DNA of 21,027 bases from an uncultured Eubacteriales bacterium. GTDB lineage: Bacteria; Bacillota; Clostridia; Oscillospirales; Oscillospiraceae. The notes beneath the pieces were generated by a model. It was not told where the DNA came from. It searched no databases and saw nothing but the letters and a program-made list of their open reading frames with translations. The stretch is taken from NCBI GenBank assembly GCA_900549645.1, contig URPD01000034.1, positions 1-21,027 on the forward strand, given 5' to 3'. This document shows, in pieces, positions 1 to 6,264 of the stretch (positions within the stretch are counted from its first letter, which is position 1; each line of letters opens with the position of its first letter). The translations under genes and the position numbers were made by a program.

Positions 1-53
1 TGCTTGAACAATTTGCGCTAAAAATATTTGTCTAACTTTTCGGGGTCACTTCA
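1..53. mobile_element. Terminal end of an IS3-family (IS150-group-like) insertion sequence, running off the window
   Basis: Positions 29-53 read TGTCTAACTTTT, then C, then GGGGTCACTTCA. From memory this closely matches the terminal inverted repeat of IS150-group IS3 elements (other strand: TGAAGTGACCCC and AAAAGTTAGACA). The element would extend leftwards beyond position 1, so only its last 50 or so bases are visible. No complete transposase frame can be seen here. The putative boundary is about 36 bp from the stop codon of the ABC ATPase gene, so the insertion would sit just behind that operon. The other end and the target duplication are not in the window. Confidence 0.5.
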
Positions 54-89
54 TTTCGGTACATACGGAGGGTTTTTAAATATCTTCGT

Positions 90-887
90 TTATCTTGTCA
101 GCAGAACCTGATCGGATTCGACCTGCGTTCCCGCGACTTCCGCAAACTTATCCATGAGGTCACGTTTTGTAAGCTTCTGCTTCTCCTCGCCGCTGATATC
201 GAGGATTATCCGCCCCTCATTCATCATAATGAGGCGGTTGCCGTGCTTTATCGCGTCCTTCATGTTGTGGGTTATCATCATCGCGGTCAGACCGTTCTCG
301 GCGACGATCTTGTCCGACAGCTCCAGCACCTTTGCCGCAGTCGCGGGGTCGAGCGCCGCGGTGTGCTCATCGAGCAGCAGCAGCTTCGGGCGGCGCAGAG
401 ACGCCATAAGCAGTGTCAGTGCCTGACGCTGACCGCCGGAGAGCAGGCCGACCTTGGCCGTCATGCGATCCTCAAGGCCGAGGCCGAGGCCGCGCAGCTT
501 CTCGCGGTACTCCTCGCGCTCCGCTCTGGTCACGCCCCAGCCAAGCCCGCGGCGCTGGCCGCGGCGCATTGCGAGGGCGAGGTTTTCCTCAAGCTGCATG
601 TTCGGCGCTGTACCCATCATGGGGTCTTGGAACACGCGGCCGATATACTTTGCGCGCTTGTAGTCGGGCAGCGCGGTGATGTCCTCGCCGTCGAGGATGA
701 TGCGCCCGTCGTCCACCGGCCAGACACCGGCCACAGCGTTGAGCATGGTGGATTTACCGGCACCGTTGCCGCCGATAACCGTGACGAAATCGCCGTCGTC
801 AAGATGGAGGTTAATGCCGTCGAGCGCCACGCGCTGATTTATTGTGCCTTTATTGAAGGTTTTACGTACGTTTATAAGATCAAGCAT
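90..887 (-). CDS. ABC transporter ATP-binding protein (TrpZ-like, COG1101 type)
   Basis: This 265-residue protein is the ATPase of an importer and acts at the inner face of the cytoplasmic membrane. Walker A (GGNGAGKST) is at residues 39-47, the signature LSGGQRQ at 149-155, Walker B ending in LLLDEH near 170-175, and the switch histidine in ITHN at 207. The Walker B segment reads DEHTAALDP rather than the usual DEPTSALD; this is typical of the COG1101 ATPases that partner PF04392 binding proteins. Its ATG lies inside the end of the permease gene (8-bp overlap), so the two are translationally coupled. It is the last gene of the binding protein-permease-ATPase operon and should share the aromatic leader control. 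The family is certain; the substrate is inferred from the leader. Confidence 0.93.
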   Translation of the reverse strand: MLDLINVRKTFNKGTINQRVALDGINLHLDDGDFVTVIGGNGAGKSTMLNAVAGVWPVDDGRIILDGEDITALPDYKRAKYIGRVFQDPMMGTAPNMQLEENLALAMRRGQRRGLGWGVTRAEREEYREKLRGLGLGLEDRMTAKVGLLSGGQRQALTLLMASLRRPKLLLLDEHTAALDPATAAKVLELSDKIVAENGLTAMMITHNMKDAIKHGNRLIMMNEGRIILDISGEEKQKLTKRDLMDKFAEVAGTQVESDQVLLTR

Positions 888-1836
888 CGTGCTCCGCCGC
901 CTTTCTTTTCAGTCTCCCAAAGGAATTCAGCCGCTTTGCGCGGAGGTATGGCACTGCGAGGAATACCGCGACGATTATCGCCGTGAACAGCTTCAGGTCG
1001 TTGGAATTCAGCCGCAGCCAGAGGACGACAACGACGACCGCGTAGTATATCACGCCGCCGATGACCGTAAAGGTCAGCGTACCGAAGAAATTCAGATGCT
1101 TGCCGAGTATCGCGCGGGCAATAACCTCGCCGATTATGACGGCGGCAAGGCCGATGACGATCGCACCGCGGCCCATGTTGACGTCCGCGAAGCCCTGATA
1201 CTGAGCCATCAGGCCGCCGGAGAGGGCGACGATGCCGTTGGAAAGAGACAGGCCGAGCACCTTCATGCGGTTGACGTTGATGCCCTGCGCCGCGCTCATA
1301 TTGGGGTTGCTGCCGGTTGCGCGGAGCGCGGAGCCCTGCTCGGTGCCGAAGTACCAGTAGAACAGGGCGACGAGCGCCAGCGCGACGAGCGCGCCGGTCA
1401 GGATAGCGGAGGAAATGCTGCGGGAGGAGAGGACAAGCGAGAACTTATCCACGCTGACCGCCTTGTTCGCCGCCATGCCCATGATGCGCAGGTTTATGGA
1501 ATAGAGCGAAAACTGCGTGAGTATGCCGGCCAGTATCGCCGGGATGCCGAGCTTCGTGTGCAGAAGCCCGGTGCAGAATCCCGCAAGCGTACCCACAAGC
1601 ACCGCGACCAGCAGCGCCGCCCACGCGGGAACACCCGCGAGTATCAGCATCACGGTCACAGCGCCGCCGGTGGTAAAGGAGCCGTCAACAGTCAGGTCTG
1701 CAACGTCGAGCAGACGGAAAGTGATGTAAACTCCGAGAGCCATAAGCCCCCATATAAGCCCCTGCGCAACTCCGCCGGGCAGATTCTTTACGAGCTTCAG
1801 CAGGCTGAGTGAAGCGAAATATGCCGTAATACTCAC
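880..1836 (-). CDS. ABC transporter permease (TrpY-like, COG4120 type)
   Basis: A 318-residue integral membrane protein with about eight to ten hydrophobic segments, belonging to the branched-chain/BMP-type permease superfamily (PF02653). The N-terminal stretch with LMALGVYITFRLLDVADLTV, continuing into DGSFTTGGA, is a hallmark of the COG4120 permeases that work with PF04392 lipoproteins. It forms the membrane channel of the importer, probably as a homodimer with the ATPase encoded next. The start is a GTG at 1836, chosen because AAGGAG lies a few bases upstream and the family N-terminus follows. Its gene is separated from the binding-protein gene by 87 bp containing a perfect hairpin, and overlaps the ATPase gene by 8 bp. 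Confidence 0.92.
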   Translation of the reverse strand: MSITAYFASLSLLKLVKNLPGGVAQGLIWGLMALGVYITFRLLDVADLTVDGSFTTGGAVTVMLILAGVPAWAALLVAVLVGTLAGFCTGLLHTKLGIPAILAGILTQFSLYSINLRIMGMAANKAVSVDKFSLVLSSRSISSAILTGALVALALVALFYWYFGTEQGSALRATGSNPNMSAAQGINVNRMKVLGLSLSNGIVALSGGLMAQYQGFADVNMGRGAIVIGLAAVIIGEVIARAILGKHLNFFGTLTFTVIGGVIYYAVVVVVLWLRLNSNDLKLFTAIIVAVFLAVPYLRAKRLNSFGRLKRKAAEHDA

Positions 1837-1878
1837 GATAAAATCTCCTTAAAACCTATTTTTATAAACGCCGACAAT

Positions 1879-1909
1879 CCTGTCAGAGACTTTTTGAGTC
1901 TCTGACAGG
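1879..1909. other. Perfect 13-bp intercistronic hairpin without U-tract
   Basis: CCTGTCAGAGACT (1879-1891) and its exact complement (1897-1909) flank a 5-base loop between the binding-protein and permease genes. No T-run follows on the minus strand, so it is unlikely to be an efficient intrinsic terminator. Such hairpins commonly protect the 3' end of a binding-protein mRNA and let it accumulate above the downstream genes. That role is inferred from position. Confidence 0.75.
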
Positions 1910-1923
1910 TGCTTTTTCAGTTA

Positions 1924-2955
1924 TCAGCCGAGAGCGACGTAGTCCTCAGGGACAGTTATGTTGAGAGCTTCGCAGTTGGTGGGGTTGTAGATCTTGGTGA
2001 ACTGAGGAGCGAAGCGGATCTGCATGGTGGCGGGGTCTGCACCCTCAACGAGAACCTCGTATGCCATCTCGCCGGTAGCGTAGCCAAGGTCGAAGTAGGA
2101 GATGCTCAAGCTGGCGATACCGCAGCCGCGGCAGATGCCTTCCTCACCGGCAATGATGGGGACACCGGCGGGCAGCGCTACGTTGTTGATGGCCTCGGTG
2201 CAGGAGGCGGCGGTGTTATCGGTCGGGAGGTAGAGCACATCGCACTCGGAGCAGGCGGTAGCGGTGACGTTTGCAACATCGTTGGAGTCTGCGAAGGTGA
2301 ATTCCTTGACCTCAAGGCCGAGTTCCTCGAACATCGGGGTGATGGTGTCGGCCTGGAACTTGGAGTTAGGCTCGCCGGAGCAGTAGAGGATGCCTACGAC
2401 CTTTGCGTCGGGGCAGAGCTCCTTGAGCACTGCGGCCTGACCGTCAAGCGGGGCGAGGTCGGAGGTGCCGGACACGTTGAAGCCGGTAGCGCCGGTCCAG
2501 TCGCTTATCTCAAGCGCGGAGCCGTAGTCGGTGACGGAGGTGCCGAGGATGGGGATCTCATTGGTAGCAGCGACTGCCGCGAGCAGCGCGGGAGTTGCGT
2601 TCGCCATGATGAGGTCAACGTCATCGGAGACGAACTGGTTGACGATGACGGAGCAGGTAGCGGCGTCGCCGGAAGCGTTGCCCTCCTGGAAGGTGACCTT
2701 GTCGCCAAGCTTGTCGGTCAGAGCCTGCTTAAAGCCTTCGGTCGCGGCGTCAAGCGCGTCATGCTGGACGAGCTGGCAGATGCCGACGACAAAGGTCTGG
2801 TCTGCGGCGACGTCATCAGACGGAGCGGCACTCTCTTCGGCGGCGGGAGCTTCGGTCGGCTCCGTAGCCGGGGCGGCGGTATTGCCGCAGGCGCACAGCG
2901 CAAGCAGCATCACGAGGGTACACATTACAGCGGTGAGTTTTTTCAGGTTTTTCAT
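1924..2955 (-). CDS. ABC transporter substrate-binding lipoprotein (PF04392, TrpX-like)
   Basis: The 343-residue product has a lipoprotein signal peptide: KKL, a hydrophobic core, then LCACG, with C23 the probable lipidated cysteine. A Thr/Pro/Glu/Ala-rich linker runs to about residue 52. The mature part matches the ABC_sub_bind family (PF04392): VGICQLVQHDALDAA near 57-71, GFKQAL, NASGD, VDLIMANATPALLAA and a VTDY motif. It captures a small substrate outside the membrane and delivers it to the adjacent permease. Relatives include the streptococcal tryptophan-binding TrpX and others of unknown ligand. The ATG follows AAGGAG with good spacing and is the first full gene after the Phe/Tyr leader and terminator, so a Tyr/Phe-related ligand is the best inference. 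Stop is TGA followed by TAA. Confidence 0.93.
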   Translation of the reverse strand: MKNLKKLTAVMCTLVMLLALCACGNTAAPATEPTEAPAAEESAAPSDDVAADQTFVVGICQLVQHDALDAATEGFKQALTDKLGDKVTFQEGNASGDAATCSVIVNQFVSDDVDLIMANATPALLAAVAATNEIPILGTSVTDYGSALEISDWTGATGFNVSGTSDLAPLDGQAAVLKELCPDAKVVGILYCSGEPNSKFQADTITPMFEELGLEVKEFTFADSNDVANVTATACSECDVLYLPTDNTAASCTEAINNVALPAGVPIIAGEEGICRGCGIASLSISYFDLGYATGEMAYEVLVEGADPATMQIRFAPQFTKIYNPTNCEALNITVPEDYVALG

Positions 2956-2987
2956 TTTTCATATCTCCTTGTCTTTGCTCGCAACGG

Positions 2988-3028
2988 AAAAATTAAAAGT
3001 GCCACACAAACAAGCGTTTGTGCGGCAC
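2988..3028 (-). terminator. Intrinsic terminator in the leader of the ABC operon (regions 3:4)
   Basis: On the minus strand GTGCCGCACAAAC, loop GCTT and GTTTGTGTGGCAC form a 13-bp stem with one G-U pair, followed at once by TTTTAATTTTT. It lies after the leader-peptide stop and before the lipoprotein gene's ribosome binding site, so it must be overridden for the operon to be expressed. Confidence 0.9.
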
Positions 3029-3111
3029 CCTAAAAGCAGTTTAAATATCAAGCATCGGGCAAATCATCGCAGCACAAAGCGCTATTACTTTTCTGCATAA
3101 AAAAGTAATAG
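3013..3111 (-). promoter_or_regulatory. Transcription attenuator with alternative pairings 1:2 and 2:3
   Basis: Region 1 (3101-3111, CTATTACTTTT, covering Tyr/Phe codons) pairs perfectly over 11 bp with AAAAGTAATAG at 3082-3092, with an 8-base loop. The next bases, AGCGCTTTGTGCTGC (3069-3083), can pair with GCCGCACAAACGCT (3013-3026), which is the 5' arm of the terminator. That pairing has 13 pairs with one bulged C and one mismatch and excludes the terminator. A ribosome stalled on the aromatic codons would leave the antiterminator arm free; one moving through would mask it. The 1:2 hairpin and the antiterminator overlap by only two bases, so control may depend on ribosome timing rather than strict exclusion. 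Confidence 0.8.
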
Positions 3112-3149
3112 AAATAGCCGTATGCAAATGCGAAGCAATTAGCCTTCAT
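3048..3149 (-). CDS. Phe/Tyr-rich leader peptide of the ABC operon (33 aa)
   Basis: A 33-codon reading frame begins at ATG (3147-3149), about ten bases after a GGAGG ribosome binding site, and ends with TGA. Residues 6-17 hold nine aromatics (F6, F8, Y10, Y12, F13, Y14, Y15, F16, F17), including the run YGYFYYFF; there is no tryptophan. It lies between a good promoter and an intrinsic terminator, as in the pheL-type leaders known from enterobacteria. The peptide is probably not functional itself; its translation reports charged tRNA-Tyr and tRNA-Phe. The tail MQKSNSALCCDDLPDA covers the antiterminator arm, so passing ribosomes occupy it. The gene is too short to be called by routine software. 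Assignment as an attenuator leader is inference from composition plus RNA structure. Confidence 0.85.
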   Translation of the reverse strand: MKANCFAFAYGYFYYFFMQKSNSALCCDDLPDA

Positions 3150-3177
3150 TTTCTCTGCCTCCGTTGTTGATGGGCAC

Positions 3178-3206
3178 ACTTTACTCCTTTTAGGCGCTAA
3201 AGTCAA
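3178..3206 (-). promoter_or_regulatory. Sigma-A promoter of the aromatic-attenuated ABC operon
   Basis: On the minus strand TTGACT (3201-3206), a 17-bp spacer and TAAAGT (3178-3183). Upstream (3207-3240) is a strongly A/T-rich tract resembling an UP element. Transcription should begin near 3171, giving about 20 bases before the leader-peptide start. Confidence 0.75.
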
Positions 3207-3248
3207 GAGGAAATTTTAATTTTTTTCAAAAAATTTTTCTGCCCCGGC

Positions 3249-4553
3249 TCAGACCATGATTCCGCGCTTCTTCGCCTCAAACAGCAGCTCGTCGCGGAAA
3301 TCGGGGTGCGCTATCGAGATGAGCTGACGGGCGCGGGATGCGAGGCTCTGCCCGCGCAGATGCGCGATGCCGTACTCGGTGACGACGTAGTCCACGTCGT
3401 TTTTACTCGTGGTGCAGACCGCGCCGGGCGTAAGGCTCGCGCAGATCTTGCTTATCGTGCCCTTGGTGGTAGATGCAAAGGCGATGAAGCTCTTGCCGCC
3501 CTTCGACTGGCACGCGCCGCGGACGAAGTCGATCTGGCCGCCGGAGCCGGACATATGCTTGGTGCCGATGCTCTCCGCGCAGACCTGACCGAAGAGGTCG
3601 ACCTCGATGGCGGAGTTTATGGATATCATATTGTCATTCTGACAGATGACCGCCGGGTCGTTGACGTAGTCGACGGGCAGGATGGCGATGGCGGGGTTAT
3701 CGTCGATATAGTCGTATATCCGCTGTGAGCCGTAGGCGAAGGTCGTGACGGTCTGGCCGCGGTGTATCTGCTTGCGGCTGTTATTTACCGCGCCGCACTC
3801 GATAAGCTCTACCATGGAGTCGGTGAAAAGCTCGGTGTGGATGCCGAGATCGTGTTTGGATTTGAGCGCCATGCCCGTCGCGTCGGGTATTGCGCCGATG
3901 CCGAGCTGGATGCAGGCACCGTCGGGTATCTGCTCGGCGATGAGATTGCCTATCGTCTCACTGATGGGGTCGATCTTGGTCGGAGCCATGACGGGCAGCG
4001 GCGCGTTGTGCTCAACAAGCCCGTCAACGCGACTGATGTGCACCTGTCCGCCGCAGATGGCGCGGGGCTGGAAGCTGTTGACCTCAAGGAACACGCGCTT
4101 CGTGCGGTCGAGCAGCGCCTCGGTATAGGAATTTGCGGTGGCAAGGCTGAAATAGCCATGCTTGTCCATGGGCGAGACGGAGAGCAGCACGACGTCGTAC
4201 TCGTAGTTCTCGCGGATGAGCTTGGGAATGTCGCGGTAGTAGGCCGGCAGAATGTCCGCCCAGCCGCCGTTTATCGCTCGGCGCGCTCCGCCGCTTGAAA
4301 ACCAGGACAGGCCGGTCATCTTCCCGCGCAGGGATTCGTCGGCGTAGAACTCGAAGGGATAAGCGTCGAGTATCGTCTGCACGGTCAGTCCGTCCAGCGC
4401 GCCATCGGCCGCGCGGCGGGCTATCGCGGAGACTATCGCCGGAGCCGCGGACACGGAGGTGTCCATGCCGATGCTCCAGCCGCTCTCAACGCGCGCCGCC
4501 AACTCGTCGGCGGTGGTCAGCTTTTCCGCATACATTTTTGTGTAGTCAGTCAT
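3249..4553 (-). CDS. Acetyl-CoA hydrolase/transferase family CoA-transferase (butyryl-/4-hydroxybutyrate-CoA:acetate type)
   Basis: The 434-residue cytoplasmic enzyme belongs to the COG0427 family that moves CoA between acyl-CoAs and acetate. Family signatures are GIGAIPDA at 218-225, HTELFTDSM at 239-247, EVDLFGQV at 317-324 and GSGGQIDF at 336-343. By recollection of the clostridial 4-hydroxybutyrate CoA-transferase, E241 corresponds to the glutamate that forms the CoA thioester. Likely roles are butyryl-CoA:acetate exchange (butyrate formation) or use of 4-hydroxybutyrate, succinate or propionate; sequence alone does not settle which. The ATG follows GGAGG with good spacing. The terminator behind murC separates it from that gene, so it probably has its own promoter within 4554-4608, where I see only weak candidates. 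No clear GC-rich terminator follows it. Confidence 0.88.
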   Translation of the reverse strand: MTDYTKMYAEKLTTADELAARVESGWSIGMDTSVSAAPAIVSAIARRAADGALDGLTVQTILDAYPFEFYADESLRGKMTGLSWFSSGGARRAINGGWADILPAYYRDIPKLIRENYEYDVVLLSVSPMDKHGYFSLATANSYTEALLDRTKRVFLEVNSFQPRAICGGQVHISRVDGLVEHNAPLPVMAPTKIDPISETIGNLIAEQIPDGACIQLGIGAIPDATGMALKSKHDLGIHTELFTDSMVELIECGAVNNSRKQIHRGQTVTTFAYGSQRIYDYIDDNPAIAILPVDYVNDPAVICQNDNMISINSAIEVDLFGQVCAESIGTKHMSGSGGQIDFVRGACQSKGGKSFIAFASTTKGTISKICASLTPGAVCTTSKNDVDYVVTEYGIAHLRGQSLASRARQLISIAHPDFRDELLFEAKKRGIMV

Positions 4554-4608
4554 ACTTTTACCTCCGGATTTATGTAAATCTTTTTAGCGTTCTTTAACCT
4601 GTTTACGC

Positions 4609-4637
4609 AAAAAGTCACCCTTGCGGATGACTTTTTT
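4609..4637 (-). terminator. Intrinsic terminator after murC
   Basis: Three bases past the murC stop, on the minus strand, AAAAAGTCATCC, loop GCAA and GGGTGACTTTTT form a 12-bp stem (one G-U pair) ending in a T-run. The wobble pair exists only in the minus-strand RNA, which fits a minus-strand terminator. Confidence 0.85.
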
Positions 4638-4639
4638 GA

Positions 4640-6019
4640 TTACTCTTCGTTGTCAGCGAGTATGTCCTCGCCTATCTTATACACGTTGCCCGCGCCGACG
4701 GTGAGCACGATGTCGCCCGGCTCAAGAGTCTCGCGCAAGGAGGCCTCAAGCCCGTCAAAGGTCGGGAAGAAGCGTGCGCCGTCTATCTTCGCGGCGAGAT
4801 CCGCGGAGGAAATGCCGATGGTGTTCTTTTCGCGCGCAGCGTATATCTCCGCGAGGAACAGCACGTCGGGGCGCTTGAGCTGCGTGACGAAATCGTCAAA
4901 CAGCGCGGCGGTGCGGGAGTAGGTATGGGGCTGGAAAACGACGATGGAGCGCTTGTAGTTGAGCGTTTCCACGGTGTCCAGCAGCGCTCTCAGCTCGCCC
5001 GGATGGTGGGCATAGTCGTCGTACACGTCCGCGCCGTTATACTTGCCCTTGAACTCGAAGCGGCGTCCCGCGCCATTGAAGCCGGCAAGGCCGTACTTGA
5101 CGGCGTTCGGCCGGATGCCGAGGCAGATGGACGCGGCGGTCGCGGCAAGGGCGTTCTTCACATTGTGCATCCCCGGAACATGCAGGATGACGTCCGTGAA
5201 CTTTCTGCCCTTATACATAATGTCAAAACTCGAATTTGCGCCGACAAACTGAATGTTTTTTGCATAAACATCGGCCTTATCCGTCAGGCCGAAGGTAATG
5301 ACCCGGCGGGGAACCTCCCGCAGCGCCTCCATGGTGTTCGCGTCCTCGGCGTTGGCGACGACGCATCCGTCCTCCGGAGTGCGCAGCGCGAATTCGCGGA
5401 AGGAGTGCTGCACGTCGGCCAGATCCTTAAAGAAGTCCAGATGGTCGGCCTCAATGTTGAGGATGACGGCGACGGTCGGGTGGAAGGACAGGAAGGAGTT
5501 ATAATACTCGCAGGCTTCCATGATTATCGTGTTGCCGCGTCCAACGCGGTGCCCCGCGTTCAGAAGTGGCAGCGTACCGCCTATCATAACGGTCGGGTCA
5601 CGGTCGGCAGCCATAAGGATATGGGTGCACATGGAGGTCGTCGTTGTCTTGCCGTGGGTGCCGGAGATGCACAGAGCGTTGCTGTAGCCCTTGGATATTG
5701 CGCCCCAAGCCTGCGTCCGCTCGAATACGGGGATGCCCAGCTCATGCGCGCGGATTATCTCCGGATTGTCATCATGAACGGCGGCCGTGCGCACGACGAA
5801 TTCGATGTCGTCGGTGATGTTCGCAGCGTTATGCCCGACGTGGACATGGATGCCGTGGGCGCGCAGGGACATGACGTTCGGGTTCTCGTTCATATCCGAA
5901 CCCACAACGCTGATGCCCATGCCCTTGAGCACCTCGGCCAGAGACGACATCGAGACGCCGCCTATGCCGACAAGATGCCCCTTTCTGCCGGGGGATAAGT
6001 AATTGTCAAACTCTATCAT
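4640..6019 (-). CDS. murC: UDP-N-acetylmuramate--L-alanine ligase
   Basis: MurC adds L-alanine to UDP-MurNAc using ATP, the first step of the peptidoglycan stem peptide, in the cytoplasm. The 459-residue length is normal. Motifs in order: HLVGIGGVSMSSLA (15-28, N-terminal nucleotide-sugar domain), GTHGKTTTT (120-128, ATP loop), EACEYYNSFL (168-177), ADHLDFF (191-197), HNVKNA (285-290), GAGRRFE (316-322), DDYAHHP (334-340) and QPHTYSRT (363-370). The ATG follows GGAG with an 8-base gap. It stands as a single gene between its own promoter and terminator, with an unusually long 5' leader of about 150 bases. It is divergent from cca rather than embedded in a division and cell-wall cluster. Confidence 0.97.
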   Translation of the reverse strand: MIEFDNYLSPGRKGHLVGIGGVSMSSLAEVLKGMGISVVGSDMNENPNVMSLRAHGIHVHVGHNAANITDDIEFVVRTAAVHDDNPEIIRAHELGIPVFERTQAWGAISKGYSNALCISGTHGKTTTTSMCTHILMAADRDPTVMIGGTLPLLNAGHRVGRGNTIIMEACEYYNSFLSFHPTVAVILNIEADHLDFFKDLADVQHSFREFALRTPEDGCVVANAEDANTMEALREVPRRVITFGLTDKADVYAKNIQFVGANSSFDIMYKGRKFTDVILHVPGMHNVKNALAATAASICLGIRPNAVKYGLAGFNGAGRRFEFKGKYNGADVYDDYAHHPGELRALLDTVETLNYKRSIVVFQPHTYSRTAALFDDFVTQLKRPDVLFLAEIYAAREKNTIGISSADLAAKIDGARFFPTFDGLEASLRETLEPGDIVLTVGAGNVYKIGEDILADNEE

Positions 6020-6177
6020 AAAAATCGCTCCAAATCTGGTTAGATAAGCGCCGGATAAATACGATCGTCAAAATGCCGCAGTGCGGCTTCTCGATGCGTG
6101 GAATGCTCTTGATGTTGACGCCGTGAAATGATAAAATAACAGCGGAAGCATACTCCGGCTCAAAAACTGACGCTGGT

Positions 6178-6206
6178 ATTATAATACCCATTCCGGCTCA
6201 TTGCAA
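6178..6206 (-). promoter_or_regulatory. Promoter of murC
   Basis: On the minus strand TTGCAA (6201-6206), a 17-bp spacer and a perfect TATAAT (6178-6183). Predicted start is near 6171, leaving about 150 untranslated bases before murC. I found no equally good promoter for the divergent cca gene, which must also start in this interval. Confidence 0.75.
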
Positions 6207-6264
6207 GCATATATTGTGTTGTATGGCCTTATATCTCAGCAAAAATCATACGAGGAGTGTGTAT

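Noticed and set aside
3013..3035. Possible T-box antiterminator (AGGGTGCCGC on the minus strand resembles AGGGTGGNACCGC)
   Set aside because: The tRNA-acceptor-binding bulge TGGN is missing, the leader is too short for a Stem I with specifier loop, and the same bases are better explained by the 3:4 terminator and leader peptide.
3207..3240. A/T-only hairpin after the CoA-transferase gene as a terminator
   Set aside because: The stem would contain only A-T pairs and overlaps the A/T tract ahead of the leader promoter; an UP-like element is more likely.
6006..6191. 61-codon minus-strand frame overlapping the start of murC
   Set aside because: No ribosome binding site, the ATG lies upstream of the predicted start site, and no recognisable family; treated as leader sequence.
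6183..6264. Plus-strand promoter for cca
   Set aside because: TATATT and TTATAT occur but none has a -35 hexamer at 16-18 bp, so no call was made.
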